A DNA stretch of 6,745 nucleotides from Candidatus Heimdallarchaeota archaeon (GCA_016839985.1 JAEOTG010000072.1:1-6745); one strand, 5' to 3'; positions 1-6,218 are shown, counted from the stretch's first letter. Notes: generated from the letters alone by a model not told the origin. Numbers and translations: made by a program.

Positions 1-92
1 TGGGGGACGTCCATAGAGTCTATTCTGGAAAAGAAGAAAAAGTAGCTAAACTTGTAGAAGACTTTATTTATACATTAGAATCAGAACAATAA
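1..92 (+). CDS. C-terminal fragment of an unidentified protein
   Basis: An open frame enters from the left edge (first complete codon at 3) and ends at TAA 90-92, giving 29 visible residues that begin GDVHRVYSGKEEKV and end in TLESEQ. The fragment looks like a charged, amphipathic C-terminal helix (KVAKLVEDFIYTLE). Its lysine/glutamate-rich, AT-rich codon use matches the neighbouring genes, which supports real coding. Too little is present to name a family. The next gene on the same strand starts only 39 bases later, and a TATA-like stretch overlaps this stop codon, so the two are close but not clearly an operon. Confidence 0.6.
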   Translation, partial: GDVHRVYSGKEEKVAKLVEDFIYTLESEQ

Positions 93-94
93 GA

Positions 95-105
95 TTTTAA
101 TTCGA
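95..105 (+). promoter_or_regulatory. Candidate TATA box and ATTCGA motif upstream of the DUF4139 gene
   Basis: TTTTAATT directly followed by CGA lies 31-37 bases before the ATG at 132 (about 25 bases before the alternative TTG at 123). This is the expected distance for an archaeal TATA box driving a leaderless or nearly leaderless transcript. The same ATTCGA hexamer sits 31 bases before the ATG of the MBL hydrolase at 3530. In AT-rich DNA the TATA match alone is weak evidence. Confidence 0.3.
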
Positions 106-131
106 ATCAAACATATTAGTTTTTGATTATC

Positions 132-2069
132 ATGGTAGTTTTTGAAGTTAATGAGGTAATATTATATAAAATGGGTGTGGGATGGCTCAAATCCAATGCT
201 GCTTTTAGTGAAAAAGAAGTTTTATTTCCAGTATTGGTCAAAAATCAAAATGACTTCCTTAAAACCTTCAAAGTAGAAATTGAAGGAGAAGCTTTGCTTT
301 CATCTATAGCATTTGACACAGATATTATGAAAGATCTTGAGATAGATTATGAAGGTGATGCATTTACTTCAATTCTAGATATACTTTCTGGTTCAAAAGT
401 TGATATAACTACTAAAGATGGACAGCAAGTGAAAGGGCAATTAGTTGGTTATCAACATCTAGATTCTGAAAGCGAGAAAAGTGTAAAACTAGAAGTAATA
501 TTAGTCGATGAAAATTCTCAAATTTTTCATCTTGATTCTAATGAGATTAAACATGTTGTTCCAATTGAAGAATTCTTTCAAAAAACACTTGAAGATCAAT
601 TAGAAATACTTGTGAAAAGTAAGAAAGAGAACGTAAAAAATCTAAAAATCTCATTTACAGAAGAAGGAGAAAAAGTAGTTAATGTTTCCTACCTAACAGA
701 ACTTCCAGCTTGGCAGTCATCTTATAGAATTTATTCTCTTGATAAAGATAACGCAGTTTTTGAATTGTGGAGTTTAGTAACAAATAATTCACAACAGGAT
801 TGGATAGATGCTAAAATGCAACTAATCACTGGATTACCTATCTCTTTCAGGTATGATATCAGTTCTCCATGGATTATCGACCGTCCTTTTGTTCAAAGAC
901 CTAAACAAATGGGAATAAGTGTTATGACACCAGAAGCAGAATATAAAGAACTAGCAAGACCTGCTCCACCTCCAATGGCTGCTCCTGCTGGCGCAAGGAT
1001 GAAGAAAGCAAAAGCTATGAGATCAGTAGCGGCTGTAGCTGATTTATCTATGGAAGAAGAACCATATGAATATGCAGTAGGAGCTGCAGAATCAGCTGAA
1101 GTAATTACTACAACTGAGAGTGTTTCCTTTAGTTTAAAACAACCTGTGTCAATAAAGAAAGGAGAATCAGCATTATTGTTGCTTCACTCAATGAATATTC
1201 CAAAAGAAACAATCAATATCTATAATCGACAGCAACATGCTACCCATCCATTCAAGTCTATTGAAATAGAAAATGCAACAAGCTATGGTTGGGAAGAAGG
1301 TCCAGTAACTATATATGATGTGGGTGAATATGCTGGAGAAGCTATGTTGAAACGTGTTCCCAAAGGAGAAAAACAGATAGTTCCTTACCTAGTTGAACAA
1401 GATATTGTTATTAAACAAGAAGAAACTTCCATGTCCAAGAAAATAGGAATTTCTCTTTCAGGTCAATATTATGTTGAAACTTATATCAACAATAAAACCT
1501 ACAAACTCGAAATTGACAACAAATGTGAAGAAGAAAAAACAATAATCTGTGAAGTACCAAAAATGTATGGATATGAAATAGATAAGAAGAAAATAAAAGT
1601 TGATACAAAAGAAACTCCAAACTACTTCAGAGCTAAAATTGATGTAGAACCAAAATCTCTAACAAAAATAGAAATTCCTACCTTTAGAAAAACATCTGAA
1701 AGTGTTTCAATAGCTTCAATTTCTGATGAATACCTAGAAGATCTACTAAAATTGGAGACAATAAAAGAAAAACAAGTAGAAGTTTTAAAGAAAATCAAGC
1801 AGATAAGGAAAGAGAAAAAACAACTAGATGAACAAATAAACACTGAACAATCAAATCTCAACAGAATTGATCAAGAGTATCAAAGAATAACATCTTCAAT
1901 TGAAGTTTTAATCAGCGAAGGAGATGAAGGGAAAACAAGAGCTAAATATGTAGAAAGAATGAATAATCTGTTTGAAACAATGGAAGGGAAAAGAAAACTA
2001 ATAGAAGAGTTAGAAGAAAGATTGAACAACATAGATGAAGAAATCTACAATTTACTTGACAAATTGTAG
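132..2069 (+). CDS. DUF4139 domain-containing protein with C-terminal coiled coil
   Basis: This 645-residue protein of unknown function belongs to the DUF4139 (mucoidy-inhibitor-A-like) family. Residues 1-130 look like the family's N-terminal region (VNEVILYKMGVGW, then LDILSGSKVDI). The DUF4139 body follows, with the signature LPAWQSSYR at about 191-199. A Pro/Ala/Met/Lys-rich linker lies at about 275-330 (PAPPPMAAPAG), and the second half of the domain follows, with HP at 372-373 and GPVTIYDVGEYAGEAML at 390-406. Residues from about 535 to the end are a long, highly charged coiled coil. Such linkers and coils are usual in this family, so the architecture looks complete. There is no signal peptide or membrane segment, so a cytosolic protein is likely. 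ATG 132 is preferred over the in-frame TTG at 123 because the conserved start follows it directly; neither has a Shine-Dalgarno match. The gene ends before an oligo-T run and appears monocistronic. The family assignment comes from motif recognition; the biochemical role is unknown. Confidence 0.88.
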   Translation: MVVFEVNEVILYKMGVGWLKSNAAFSEKEVLFPVLVKNQNDFLKTFKVEIEGEALLSSIAFDTDIMKDLEIDYEGDAFTSILDILSGSKVDITTKDGQQVKGQLVGYQHLDSESEKSVKLEVILVDENSQIFHLDSNEIKHVVPIEEFFQKTLEDQLEILVKSKKENVKNLKISFTEEGEKVVNVSYLTELPAWQSSYRIYSLDKDNAVFELWSLVTNNSQQDWIDAKMQLITGLPISFRYDISSPWIIDRPFVQRPKQMGISVMTPEAEYKELARPAPPPMAAPAGARMKKAKAMRSVAAVADLSMEEEPYEYAVGAAESAEVITTTESVSFSLKQPVSIKKGESALLLLHSMNIPKETINIYNRQQHATHPFKSIEIENATSYGWEEGPVTIYDVGEYAGEAMLKRVPKGEKQIVPYLVEQDIVIKQEETSMSKKIGISLSGQYYVETYINNKTYKLEIDNKCEEEKTIICEVPKMYGYEIDKKKIKVDTKETPNYFRAKIDVEPKSLTKIEIPTFRKTSESVSIASISDEYLEDLLKLETIKEKQVEVLKKIKQIRKEKKQLDEQINTEQSNLNRIDQEYQRITSSIEVLISEGDEGKTRAKYVERMNNLFETMEGKRKLIEELEERLNNIDEEIYNLLDKL

Positions 2070-2073
2070 ATCA

Positions 2074-2081
2074 TTTTTTTT
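2074..2081 (+). terminator. Oligo-T terminator after the DUF4139 gene
   Basis: Eight uninterrupted T residues start four bases after the stop codon, without an obvious hairpin. Archaeal RNA polymerase commonly terminates at such U-tracts. A second T-rich stretch at 2125-2136 (T5-A-T6) could act as a back-up. Confidence 0.5.
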
Positions 2082-2167
2082 AAACAACTAATAAAATCCA
2101 TAAAAATGAAAATAATGGGTAAAGTTTTTATTTTTTACACTTATTGTTCATGATTCGAGAAATTTCG

Positions 2168-2173
2168 TTTAAA
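2168..2173 (+). promoter_or_regulatory. Candidate TATA box for the surface-protein gene
   Basis: TTTAAA is centred about 29 bases before the ATG at 2200, which fits a leaderless archaeal transcript starting at or near that ATG. It is about 67 bases before the ATG at 2238. The spacing therefore favours translation beginning at 2200, in the frame of the basic leader peptide, rather than at the in-frame ATG of the main coding region. An 8-base palindrome GAAATTTC (2159-2166) abuts the box; it may be chance. Confidence 0.4.
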
Positions 2174-2199
2174 CTTTAATGAAATTAATAAAATCAAAA

Positions 2200-2241
2200 A
2201 TGGTTGATATTATGAAAAAGAAAAAACAAAATATTTTATGA
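2200..2241 (+). CDS. Short basic leader frame, MVDIMKKKKQNIL, out of frame with the surface protein
   Basis: ATG 2200 (or ATG 2212) opens a frame of 13 (or 9) codons, ending at TGA 2239-2241. The stop overlaps the ATG of the downstream frame (2238-2240) as ATGA. The peptide is rich in lysine and looks like the n-region of a signal peptide, while the hydrophobic h-region lies in the next frame, which starts with MSLSVLIIGFL. Reading -1 from the A-run at 2221-2226 would join the two as MKKKKTKYFMSLSVL, a convincing secretion signal. It may be the displaced 5' end of the surface-protein gene (an indel in a homopolymer, or slippage) or a tiny upstream reading frame coupled to it. The sequence alone does not decide. 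Confidence 0.45.
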   Translation: MVDIMKKKKQNIL

Positions 2242-3380
2242 GTTTAAGTGTTCTCATTATTGGTTTTTTAATAAGCACCTCATATTTTAATACACTTAAC
2301 GTTAAAGCTATAATGGCAGAAAAAAATGATCAATATAAAATAGATTCTAATGATGAATTTGTTTTGATATGGAATCCAACAGAAGTTATTTCCACCGAAA
2401 GTACAGATTATTCTTATCGACCCTCTCTTGCAGTAGACTATTTAGGTAATGTTCATGTAGCTTGGTATGATCATTCTAATTATGGTGGAAGCGGAACAGA
2501 TGATGATATTTTCTACAAACGATGGAATGCATCTACTTCCTCCTGGACTACAACAGAGGTTGTGTCTACAGAAAGTTCAGATGTTTCTTGGTTTTCTTCT
2601 CTTGCTGTTGACTCTACTGGTACAATCCATGTAGCATGGGAAGATTCAACTGATTATGATGGTAGTGGTGGAGATAGTGATATATTCTATAAACATGCAA
2701 CTCTTACACATCCTCCGACTATTGAACTTGCTTTCATTCTCCCAAATCCAACTGAAGTGACAAATATTTATCTTGATTGGAATGATTTCTATGGAATATA
2801 TACTTACTATATTTATCGTTCATCATCTTACATCTGGTCTGTTGACAGCTTAACTCCTATAGACACTGTTTACTCTAGTGATTATATTGATACTGTGCCT
2901 TCTGAAGGAATATACTACTATGTCATAGTTGCTGAAAATACTGCAGGGAACAGTTCTCAATCTAATTGTCAATTTGTGGAAGTGATCTTTCCTGATCTTG
3001 ATTCTCCAGAATTAGCCCCTATTTTACCTAACCCAACAGATTTAACTAGCATCTCCTTACAATGGAATGATGTAGATGGTGCAACAGAATACTATGTTTA
3101 TCGCTCAAATTCATACATTTGGTCTGTTGAAAGCTTAACTCCAATTGATACTGTTGGTTCAAATATCTATCTAGACACCCTTCCCTCGGAAGGTTTCTAC
3201 TTCTATGTGATAGTAGCTACTGATGGTGTTCAAAACAGTACCCACTCAAATTGTGATTTTATAGAGTATGAACTTCCTCATGTGCAAGAATTTGTAATTA
3301 TCTCAAGTTTGATTATTGGAGCTTTTGTCTTAATGTTTGTAGTTACTAGAATTCGTAAGAAAAAACCTAAACAGAACTAG
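2238..3380 (+). CDS. Membrane-anchored surface protein with propeller-like and FN3-like repeats
   Basis: From ATG 2238 the product is 380 residues. Residues 1-22 are hydrophobic (signal peptide core). Two related repeats follow at about 46-103 and 104-153, each of the form STES.D......SLAVD..G..HVAW.D then DIFYK, resembling beta-propeller blades of the BNR/sialidase type. Two fibronectin-III-like repeats lie at about 159-250 and 255-345, sharing ILPNPT, YIWSV.SLTPIDTV and PSEG..YYVIVA. Residues 352-370 form a transmembrane helix followed by RIRKKKPKQN. This predicts an outside-facing protein held by a C-terminal anchor with a basic cytoplasmic tail. Sequons occur at N97, N238 and N333, the last two at equivalent positions in the FN3-like repeats. 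The only cysteines, C244 and C339, are also equivalent. Such repeats usually serve in adhesion or as surface-layer components, but the specific role is unknown. The start is uncertain: the lysine-rich leader upstream lies in another frame. The gene ends in a hairpin and T-tract. Confidence 0.8.
   Translation: MSLSVLIIGFLISTSYFNTLNVKAIMAEKNDQYKIDSNDEFVLIWNPTEVISTESTDYSYRPSLAVDYLGNVHVAWYDHSNYGGSGTDDDIFYKRWNASTSSWTTTEVVSTESSDVSWFSSLAVDSTGTIHVAWEDSTDYDGSGGDSDIFYKHATLTHPPTIELAFILPNPTEVTNIYLDWNDFYGIYTYYIYRSSSYIWSVDSLTPIDTVYSSDYIDTVPSEGIYYYVIVAENTAGNSSQSNCQFVEVIFPDLDSPELAPILPNPTDLTSISLQWNDVDGATEYYVYRSNSYIWSVESLTPIDTVGSNIYLDTLPSEGFYFYVIVATDGVQNSTHSNCDFIEYELPHVQEFVIISSLIIGAFVLMFVVTRIRKKKPKQN
2373..2696 (+). 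repeat. Two tandem propeller-blade-like protein repeats
   Basis: The unit at 2373-2546 and the unit at 2547-2696 encode the same pattern: TEV.STES, SLAVD..G..HVAW.D, then an Asp/Gly-rich loop (YGGSGTDDDIFYK against YDGSGGDSDIFYK). The Asp/Gly-rich loops could bind calcium, which is inference. Two units are too few to close a beta-propeller, so they either pack as a small beta structure, multimerise, or are the remnant of a longer array. Confidence 0.75.
2712..3269 (+). repeat. Two tandem fibronectin-III-like protein repeats
   Basis: The units at 2712-2982 and about 3000-3269 encode roughly 90 residues each and align over their whole length. They share ILPNPT, the WND motif, YY.YRS.SYIWSV.SLTPIDTV, PSEG and a final SNC. 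At the DNA level the stretches 2829-2870 and 3114-3155 match at 37 of 42 bases by my count, pointing to duplication or gene conversion more recent than the flanking, more divergent parts. Confidence 0.75.
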
Positions 3381-3410
3381 CTTTTGCTAGTTTTTCCTTT
3401 TTTTCCTTAA
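3375..3410 (+). terminator. Hairpin plus T-tract terminator; the stop codon lies in the stem
   Basis: AACTAGC (3375-3381) pairs with GCTAGTT (3386-3392) around a TTTT loop, a perfect seven-base stem, followed by a T-rich stretch to about 3407. The stop codon TAG (3378-3380) is inside the left arm. The form is like a bacterial intrinsic terminator; in archaea the U-rich tail alone may suffice. Confidence 0.6.
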
Positions 3411-3493
3411 ATTTAGTAATTAGTGTAAGTTGAGAATAAAACACTTTTAAAAGAGATTTACGAAAAAACAATTTTTGAAATCTTTCAGAAAAC

Positions 3494-3504
3494 TATTTAT
3501 TCGA
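3494..3504 (+). promoter_or_regulatory. Candidate TATA box and ATTCGA motif for the MBL hydrolase gene
   Basis: TATTTATT is preceded by an A-rich segment (GAAAAC) suitable as a BRE and followed by CGA. Its centre is about 32 bases before ATG 3530 and about 23 before the in-frame TTG 3521. The arrangement, ATTCGA near -31 and TTTGATT about ten bases before the ATG, closely mirrors the upstream region of the DUF4139 gene. The rest of the interval 3411-3493 is AT-rich and shows nothing else I can name. Confidence 0.4.
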
Positions 3505-3529
3505 CCAATAAATTCATTCTTTGATTTCA

Positions 3530-4381
3530 ATGTTTGAACTTGAACAAGTTTCTGATAATGTTTGGGCACATACAAAAGGAGAAACAAGATGCAATGTAGC
3601 CTGTATTAAATTAAAGAATAGTGGTATAATGGTAGATAGTGGACTTGATCCTATTTCTGCAAAAAACGCAAGAGATGCAGCTGAAAAAGTTATGGGTGTT
3701 CCTATAAAATATTTGATTTTAACACACTATCATCATGATCATATTTGTGGAAATCAAGTCTTCAAGGATTGTGAAATCATCGCTACATTAGCAACTCAAA
3801 AGATGATGGAAGAAGATTTTTCGGAAAATTGGACTGAAGAGAAATTAGCTAAATTTATTGCTGAGAATCCTGAATTTCAGGAAAAATGGCAGGATTTAGA
3901 ACTTACACTTCCTTCTAAGATCTTTGCTAGCGATTATATTATTAAAGAAAATGATGAACAAGTAGAACTTATCGAAACTCATGGACATTGCAAAGGAAGC
4001 TGTTATGTTTATGTTCCAAAGGATGAAGTAGTCATTGCGGGAGATTTGCTTTTTGCAGAAATGTTTCCTTATGGTGGAGATCCTACTGTAGATCCTTATC
4101 TATGGATAGATGCATATACACAAATGATTTATTTAACACCTAAGAAAGTAGTTCCTGGGCACGGACCTTTAACATATAAAGAGGAAATTGAAATTCAGCA
4201 AAAGTACCTAGAACTTTTGGTTAAAAAAATAGAGGATTTGGTTGTTGATGGTACTACAAAAGAAGAATTATTAGAAAGATCTGATTTACCTAAATTTCCA
4301 TATGAGGTTGAACAAGAGAGAATGAATTTACTCTTAGACAAATGTTATGATGCAATAAAAGAAGCAGTAAATAGTTTTTAG
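3530..4381 (+). CDS. Metallo-beta-lactamase-fold hydrolase
   Basis: This 283-residue protein is predicted to be a soluble, cytoplasmic, dinuclear metal hydrolase of the MBL superfamily (glyoxalase II/SoxH-like shape). All seven canonical ligands can be placed: H66, H68, D70 and H71 in HYHHDH, H153 in HGHCKGS, D172 in AGDLLF and H211 in PGHGP. The N-terminal strand VSDNVWAHTKGETRCNVACI and IMVDSGLD are typical of the fold. A helical insert (about residues 85-135) precedes the third motif, and a helical C-terminal extension follows H211, which may form a substrate cap. Cysteines replace residues usually conserved next to the ligands: C73 in HDHIC and C154 in GHC. The substrate cannot be read from the sequence; thioester, lactone or phosphodiester hydrolysis are all possible. 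ATG 3530 is chosen over TTG 3521 because the fold begins directly after it. The stop is five bases from the end of the opposite-strand esterase gene. Confidence 0.9.
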   Translation: MFELEQVSDNVWAHTKGETRCNVACIKLKNSGIMVDSGLDPISAKNARDAAEKVMGVPIKYLILTHYHHDHICGNQVFKDCEIIATLATQKMMEEDFSENWTEEKLAKFIAENPEFQEKWQDLELTLPSKIFASDYIIKENDEQVELIETHGHCKGSCYVYVPKDEVVIAGDLLFAEMFPYGGDPTVDPYLWIDAYTQMIYLTPKKVVPGHGPLTYKEEIEIQQKYLELLVKKIEDLVVDGTTKEELLERSDLPKFPYEVEQERMNLLLDKCYDAIKEAVNSF

Positions 4382-4386
4382 ATTAA

Positions 4387-5109
4387 TTATATCCTTTTTT
4401 CTAACCATTTCTCTACAACTTCAAAGAGTTGAAACCTTCCAGCGTCTTTAGGAATTACGTGTCCACCTTTAACGATTTCTACAATTTCTTTATCCTTTGA
4501 TTGAACATTGTTAAATATCCATTCTGCTTGTTTTTTTGGAACACTCAGATCTTTTTTACTGAATACTACCAAAATTGGAACTTCTATTTTCTTTGTTAGT
4601 TTCTTTATTTTCCTAATCATCCAGAAGAGCTGACTAACTGATTTTATTGGATAATTTTCATAACTTCTGTGAGTTTTTAAAGCTTCTAAATCCTCCCAAC
4701 CACTTTCAGTATTTTTATATTTAGGGTAAATAAGATATACATAAGGAATAGCTAAGAAATACATTCTCCAGTCAGGAGGTTTACAAACAGCTGCCATAGG
4801 AATAATACCATCAATATCAGGATTTGTTGCACCTAGATACAAGGTAATTGCACCACCCATTGAAAGACCACAAACAAATACCTTTTCGCATTTTTCTTTT
4901 AATTTATCTAACTCTTTTTGAGCAAAATTTGTAAAATCAGTCCATTTTTTTGTCATTAAGTCTTCTTCTGATGTTTCATGACCTGGTAAGGTAATGTTCT
5001 CAACCGTAAAACCTTCTCTTATAAGAAAATCAGCTAAAGGTTGCATTTCAAAGTGAGCTCCAGTAAATCCATGAATTAGCAAAAATCCGATATCCTTTTT
5101 TGAAGACAT
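4387..5109 (-). CDS. Alpha/beta hydrolase, Est30-like carboxylesterase or monoacylglycerol lipase
   Basis: This 240-residue single-domain alpha/beta hydrolase is close in length and layout to the carboxylesterase Est30 family (about 247 residues). The oxyanion loop is HGFTG at 13-17. The nucleophile elbow is GLSMGG with Ser83, the acid is Asp187 (SKKDLSVP) and the base is His217 (KGGHVIP), so the catalytic triad is intact. LPGHE at 41-45 is also characteristic. The cap region (about 105-165) is rich in aromatic residues (MYFLAIPYVYLIYPKY) and probably forms the lipophilic substrate pocket. There is no signal peptide, so it likely acts in the cytoplasm on short- or medium-chain esters or monoacylglycerols; the true substrate is unknown. 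The start is the ATG at 5109-5107, with no Shine-Dalgarno at good distance. The gene is convergent with the MBL hydrolase and divergent from the methyltransferase-like gene, sharing a 91-base upstream region with it. Confidence 0.9.
   Translation of the reverse strand: MSSKKDIGFLLIHGFTGAHFEMQPLADFLIREGFTVENITLPGHETSEEDLMTKKWTDFTNFAQKELDKLKEKCEKVFVCGLSMGGAITLYLGATNPDIDGIIPMAAVCKPPDWRMYFLAIPYVYLIYPKYKNTESGWEDLEALKTHRSYENYPIKSVSQLFWMIRKIKKLTKKIEVPILVVFSKKDLSVPKKQAEWIFNNVQSKDKEIVEIVKGGHVIPKDAGRFQLFEVVEKWLEKRI
4395..4400 (+). terminator. Possible oligo-T terminator for the MBL hydrolase, inside the esterase 3' end
   Basis: Six T residues occur 14 bases after the MBL stop codon, already within the last codons of the opposite-strand esterase. 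The gap between the two stop codons is only five bases, so the MBL transcript must overlap the esterase mRNA at its 3' end. I see no comparable T-tract for the esterase on the other strand just past its stop. Confidence 0.3.
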
Positions 5110-5200
5110 TTTTACAATCTCTGTTCCTACAAAGACATTTTCATTTAAAAGAATTTTTAATAGCAGAAAAATTCAAGAAGAAGTATTAAAATATACACTT
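5110..5200. promoter_or_regulatory. Divergent promoter region
   Basis: This 91-base AT-rich spacer separates the esterase (leftward) from the methyltransferase-like gene (rightward) and must carry both promoters. TTTAAAAG near 5144-5151 could serve as a TATA box for either direction, since it is nearly palindromic, and AAAATATA near 5188-5194 lies too close to the GTG at 5201 to be its TATA box. No operator-like dyad stands out. Confidence 0.35.
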
Positions 5201-5800
5201 GTGATAGAAGAAGTCTGGTTTTGGATAGCTATTGGTTTCCTCTCTCTTGTAGCTTTATTGTGGTTTATTCATTCAGTTTTCAAAAGAATTCGATATGAAA
5301 CCTTTCAAGCCATAGGATTATTGTTCATTATACTTGCATTAAGTCTTCCTGAAACAATAGGTGAGTATACTGAACTACCATATTACACGATAGTAGCTGC
5401 TTCATTAGCACTGTTAGCAATAGTTTTGATACTTCTAGGTATTCTAACATCTCACAGAAGATGGATAAATCGAAAAGGGACAACCAATCTTAATAAGTTT
5501 AAGAATCTAATGATTTTTGCTTATGTAAGACATCCGATATCACTTGGGATAATTATTATATCCTTCTCTCTGATTTTTCTAATAAATTCAATTTTATCAA
5601 ATGTTTTATCAATAATGGCAGTAATCTCGTTTTTCCTCTCTTCTTATGAAAAAGATAGTCTCTTCCAAGAATCTTATGGCTATCCCTATCGATTATACAT
5701 GAAAAAAGTGCCAAGATTTAACATAATCCATGGATTGATAAGGTCGATTATTGCTAGAGAAGAAGAAGTTGCAAAAGAAGGAGAAGATGTTTTTTACTAA
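5201..5800 (+). CDS. Membrane protein of the isoprenylcysteine/phospholipid methyltransferase-like group
   Basis: This 199-residue integral membrane protein has hydrophobic segments at about 5-27, 35-52, 62-84 and a hairpin at about 116-148. The C-terminal half carries the SAM-binding signature of the ICMT/PEMT-like superfamily: RHP at 110-112 with Gly116, Glu150 after the hairpin, YGYPYRLYMKKVPRF at about 159-173. This part of the fold faces the cytoplasm in characterised ICMTs and joins SAM to a lipid-soluble substrate. Here the usual RHPxYxG tyrosine is serine (RHPISLG) and the second glutamate after E150 is absent (EKD). The substrate may be a prenylated cysteine, a phospholipid or another membrane compound; it cannot be chosen from the sequence. 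The tail after 175 is acidic (REEEVAKEGED). The start is GTG 5201, just before the first membrane helix, with no ATG available upstream of that helix. The gene is convergent with the small gene on the other strand. Confidence 0.75.
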   Translation: MIEEVWFWIAIGFLSLVALLWFIHSVFKRIRYETFQAIGLLFIILALSLPETIGEYTELPYYTIVAASLALLAIVLILLGILTSHRRWINRKGTTNLNKFKNLMIFAYVRHPISLGIIIISFSLIFLINSILSNVLSIMAVISFFLSSYEKDSLFQESYGYPYRLYMKKVPRFNIIHGLIRSIIAREEEVAKEGEDVFY

Positions 5801-5821
5801 TACAATCGAAAATTATGAAAT

Positions 5822-6094
5822 TTACAGCTTTTTAGAACTTTTATAGAATATTATTATCTTCTCTTTGAAGTAATTTCTTAACTCTCCTAAAACTCCATCA
5901 ATATCTTCAATAGTAAAAGGTTCTTTCTTAGATGTAATTTTGTCATATTTGTATGTTTTCAGAAGCTCACTATCAAACTTCTCTTTAAATAATAATATTT
6001 TATCACCTTTAATCTCTATTGAATTCAATAATGGTATTTTTGTCATTTTATGCTCATTACAAATTTTATCTATTACCTCAAATGTCATAGGCAT
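5822..6094 (-). CDS. Small protein of unknown function
   Basis: The product has 90 residues, starting MPMTFEVIDKIC and ending in a lysine-rich tail. It is soluble and highly charged, with a pattern suggesting mixed alpha/beta: strands around IEIKGDKILLF, then a helix IEDIDGVLGELRNYF and a final strand EKIIIFY. I do not recognise a family. Coding is supported by the balanced charged composition and by a possible ribosome binding site, AAGGGG (6101-6096 on the minus strand). This sits only one base before ATG 6094, but seven bases before the second ATG at 6088, so an 88-residue product starting MTFEVID may be the real one. A TATA-like CTTTTAAAAA (6127-6136) lies about 38 bases upstream. The opposite-strand reading frame over this region is rich in Asn, Ile and Phe and looks like a shadow. 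Confidence 0.55.
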   Translation of the reverse strand: MPMTFEVIDKICNEHKMTKIPLLNSIEIKGDKILLFKEKFDSELLKTYKYDKITSKKEPFTIEDIDGVLGELRNYFKEKIIIFYKSSKKL

Positions 6095-6218
6095 ACCCCT
6101 TGCTAATTTTAGAAGAATTGATTTTTCTTTTAAAAACGTGAATAATATCTATATTATACAACCATTCTGGATTTATTTTAATTACATAAACTACAGTAAG
6201 ATTTTTTGCAGAAATAAA

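Noticed and set aside
276..960. Idea that the DUF4139 protein is a novel fusion because of its low-complexity linker and C-terminal coil
   Set aside because: Ala/Pro/Met-rich linkers and terminal coiled coils are common in this family, so the architecture is ordinary.
1622..1861. Minus-strand reading frame of 79 codons
   Set aside because: It lies wholly inside the DUF4139 gene opposite the coiled-coil segment; its Ser/Phe/Cys-rich product is the expected antisense of Lys/Glu-rich codons.
2156..2167. Palindrome GAAATTTC next to the surface-protein TATA box as an operator
   Set aside because: Eight-base palindromes are frequent in AT-rich DNA and the symmetry does not extend into the flanks, so it is not reported as a site.
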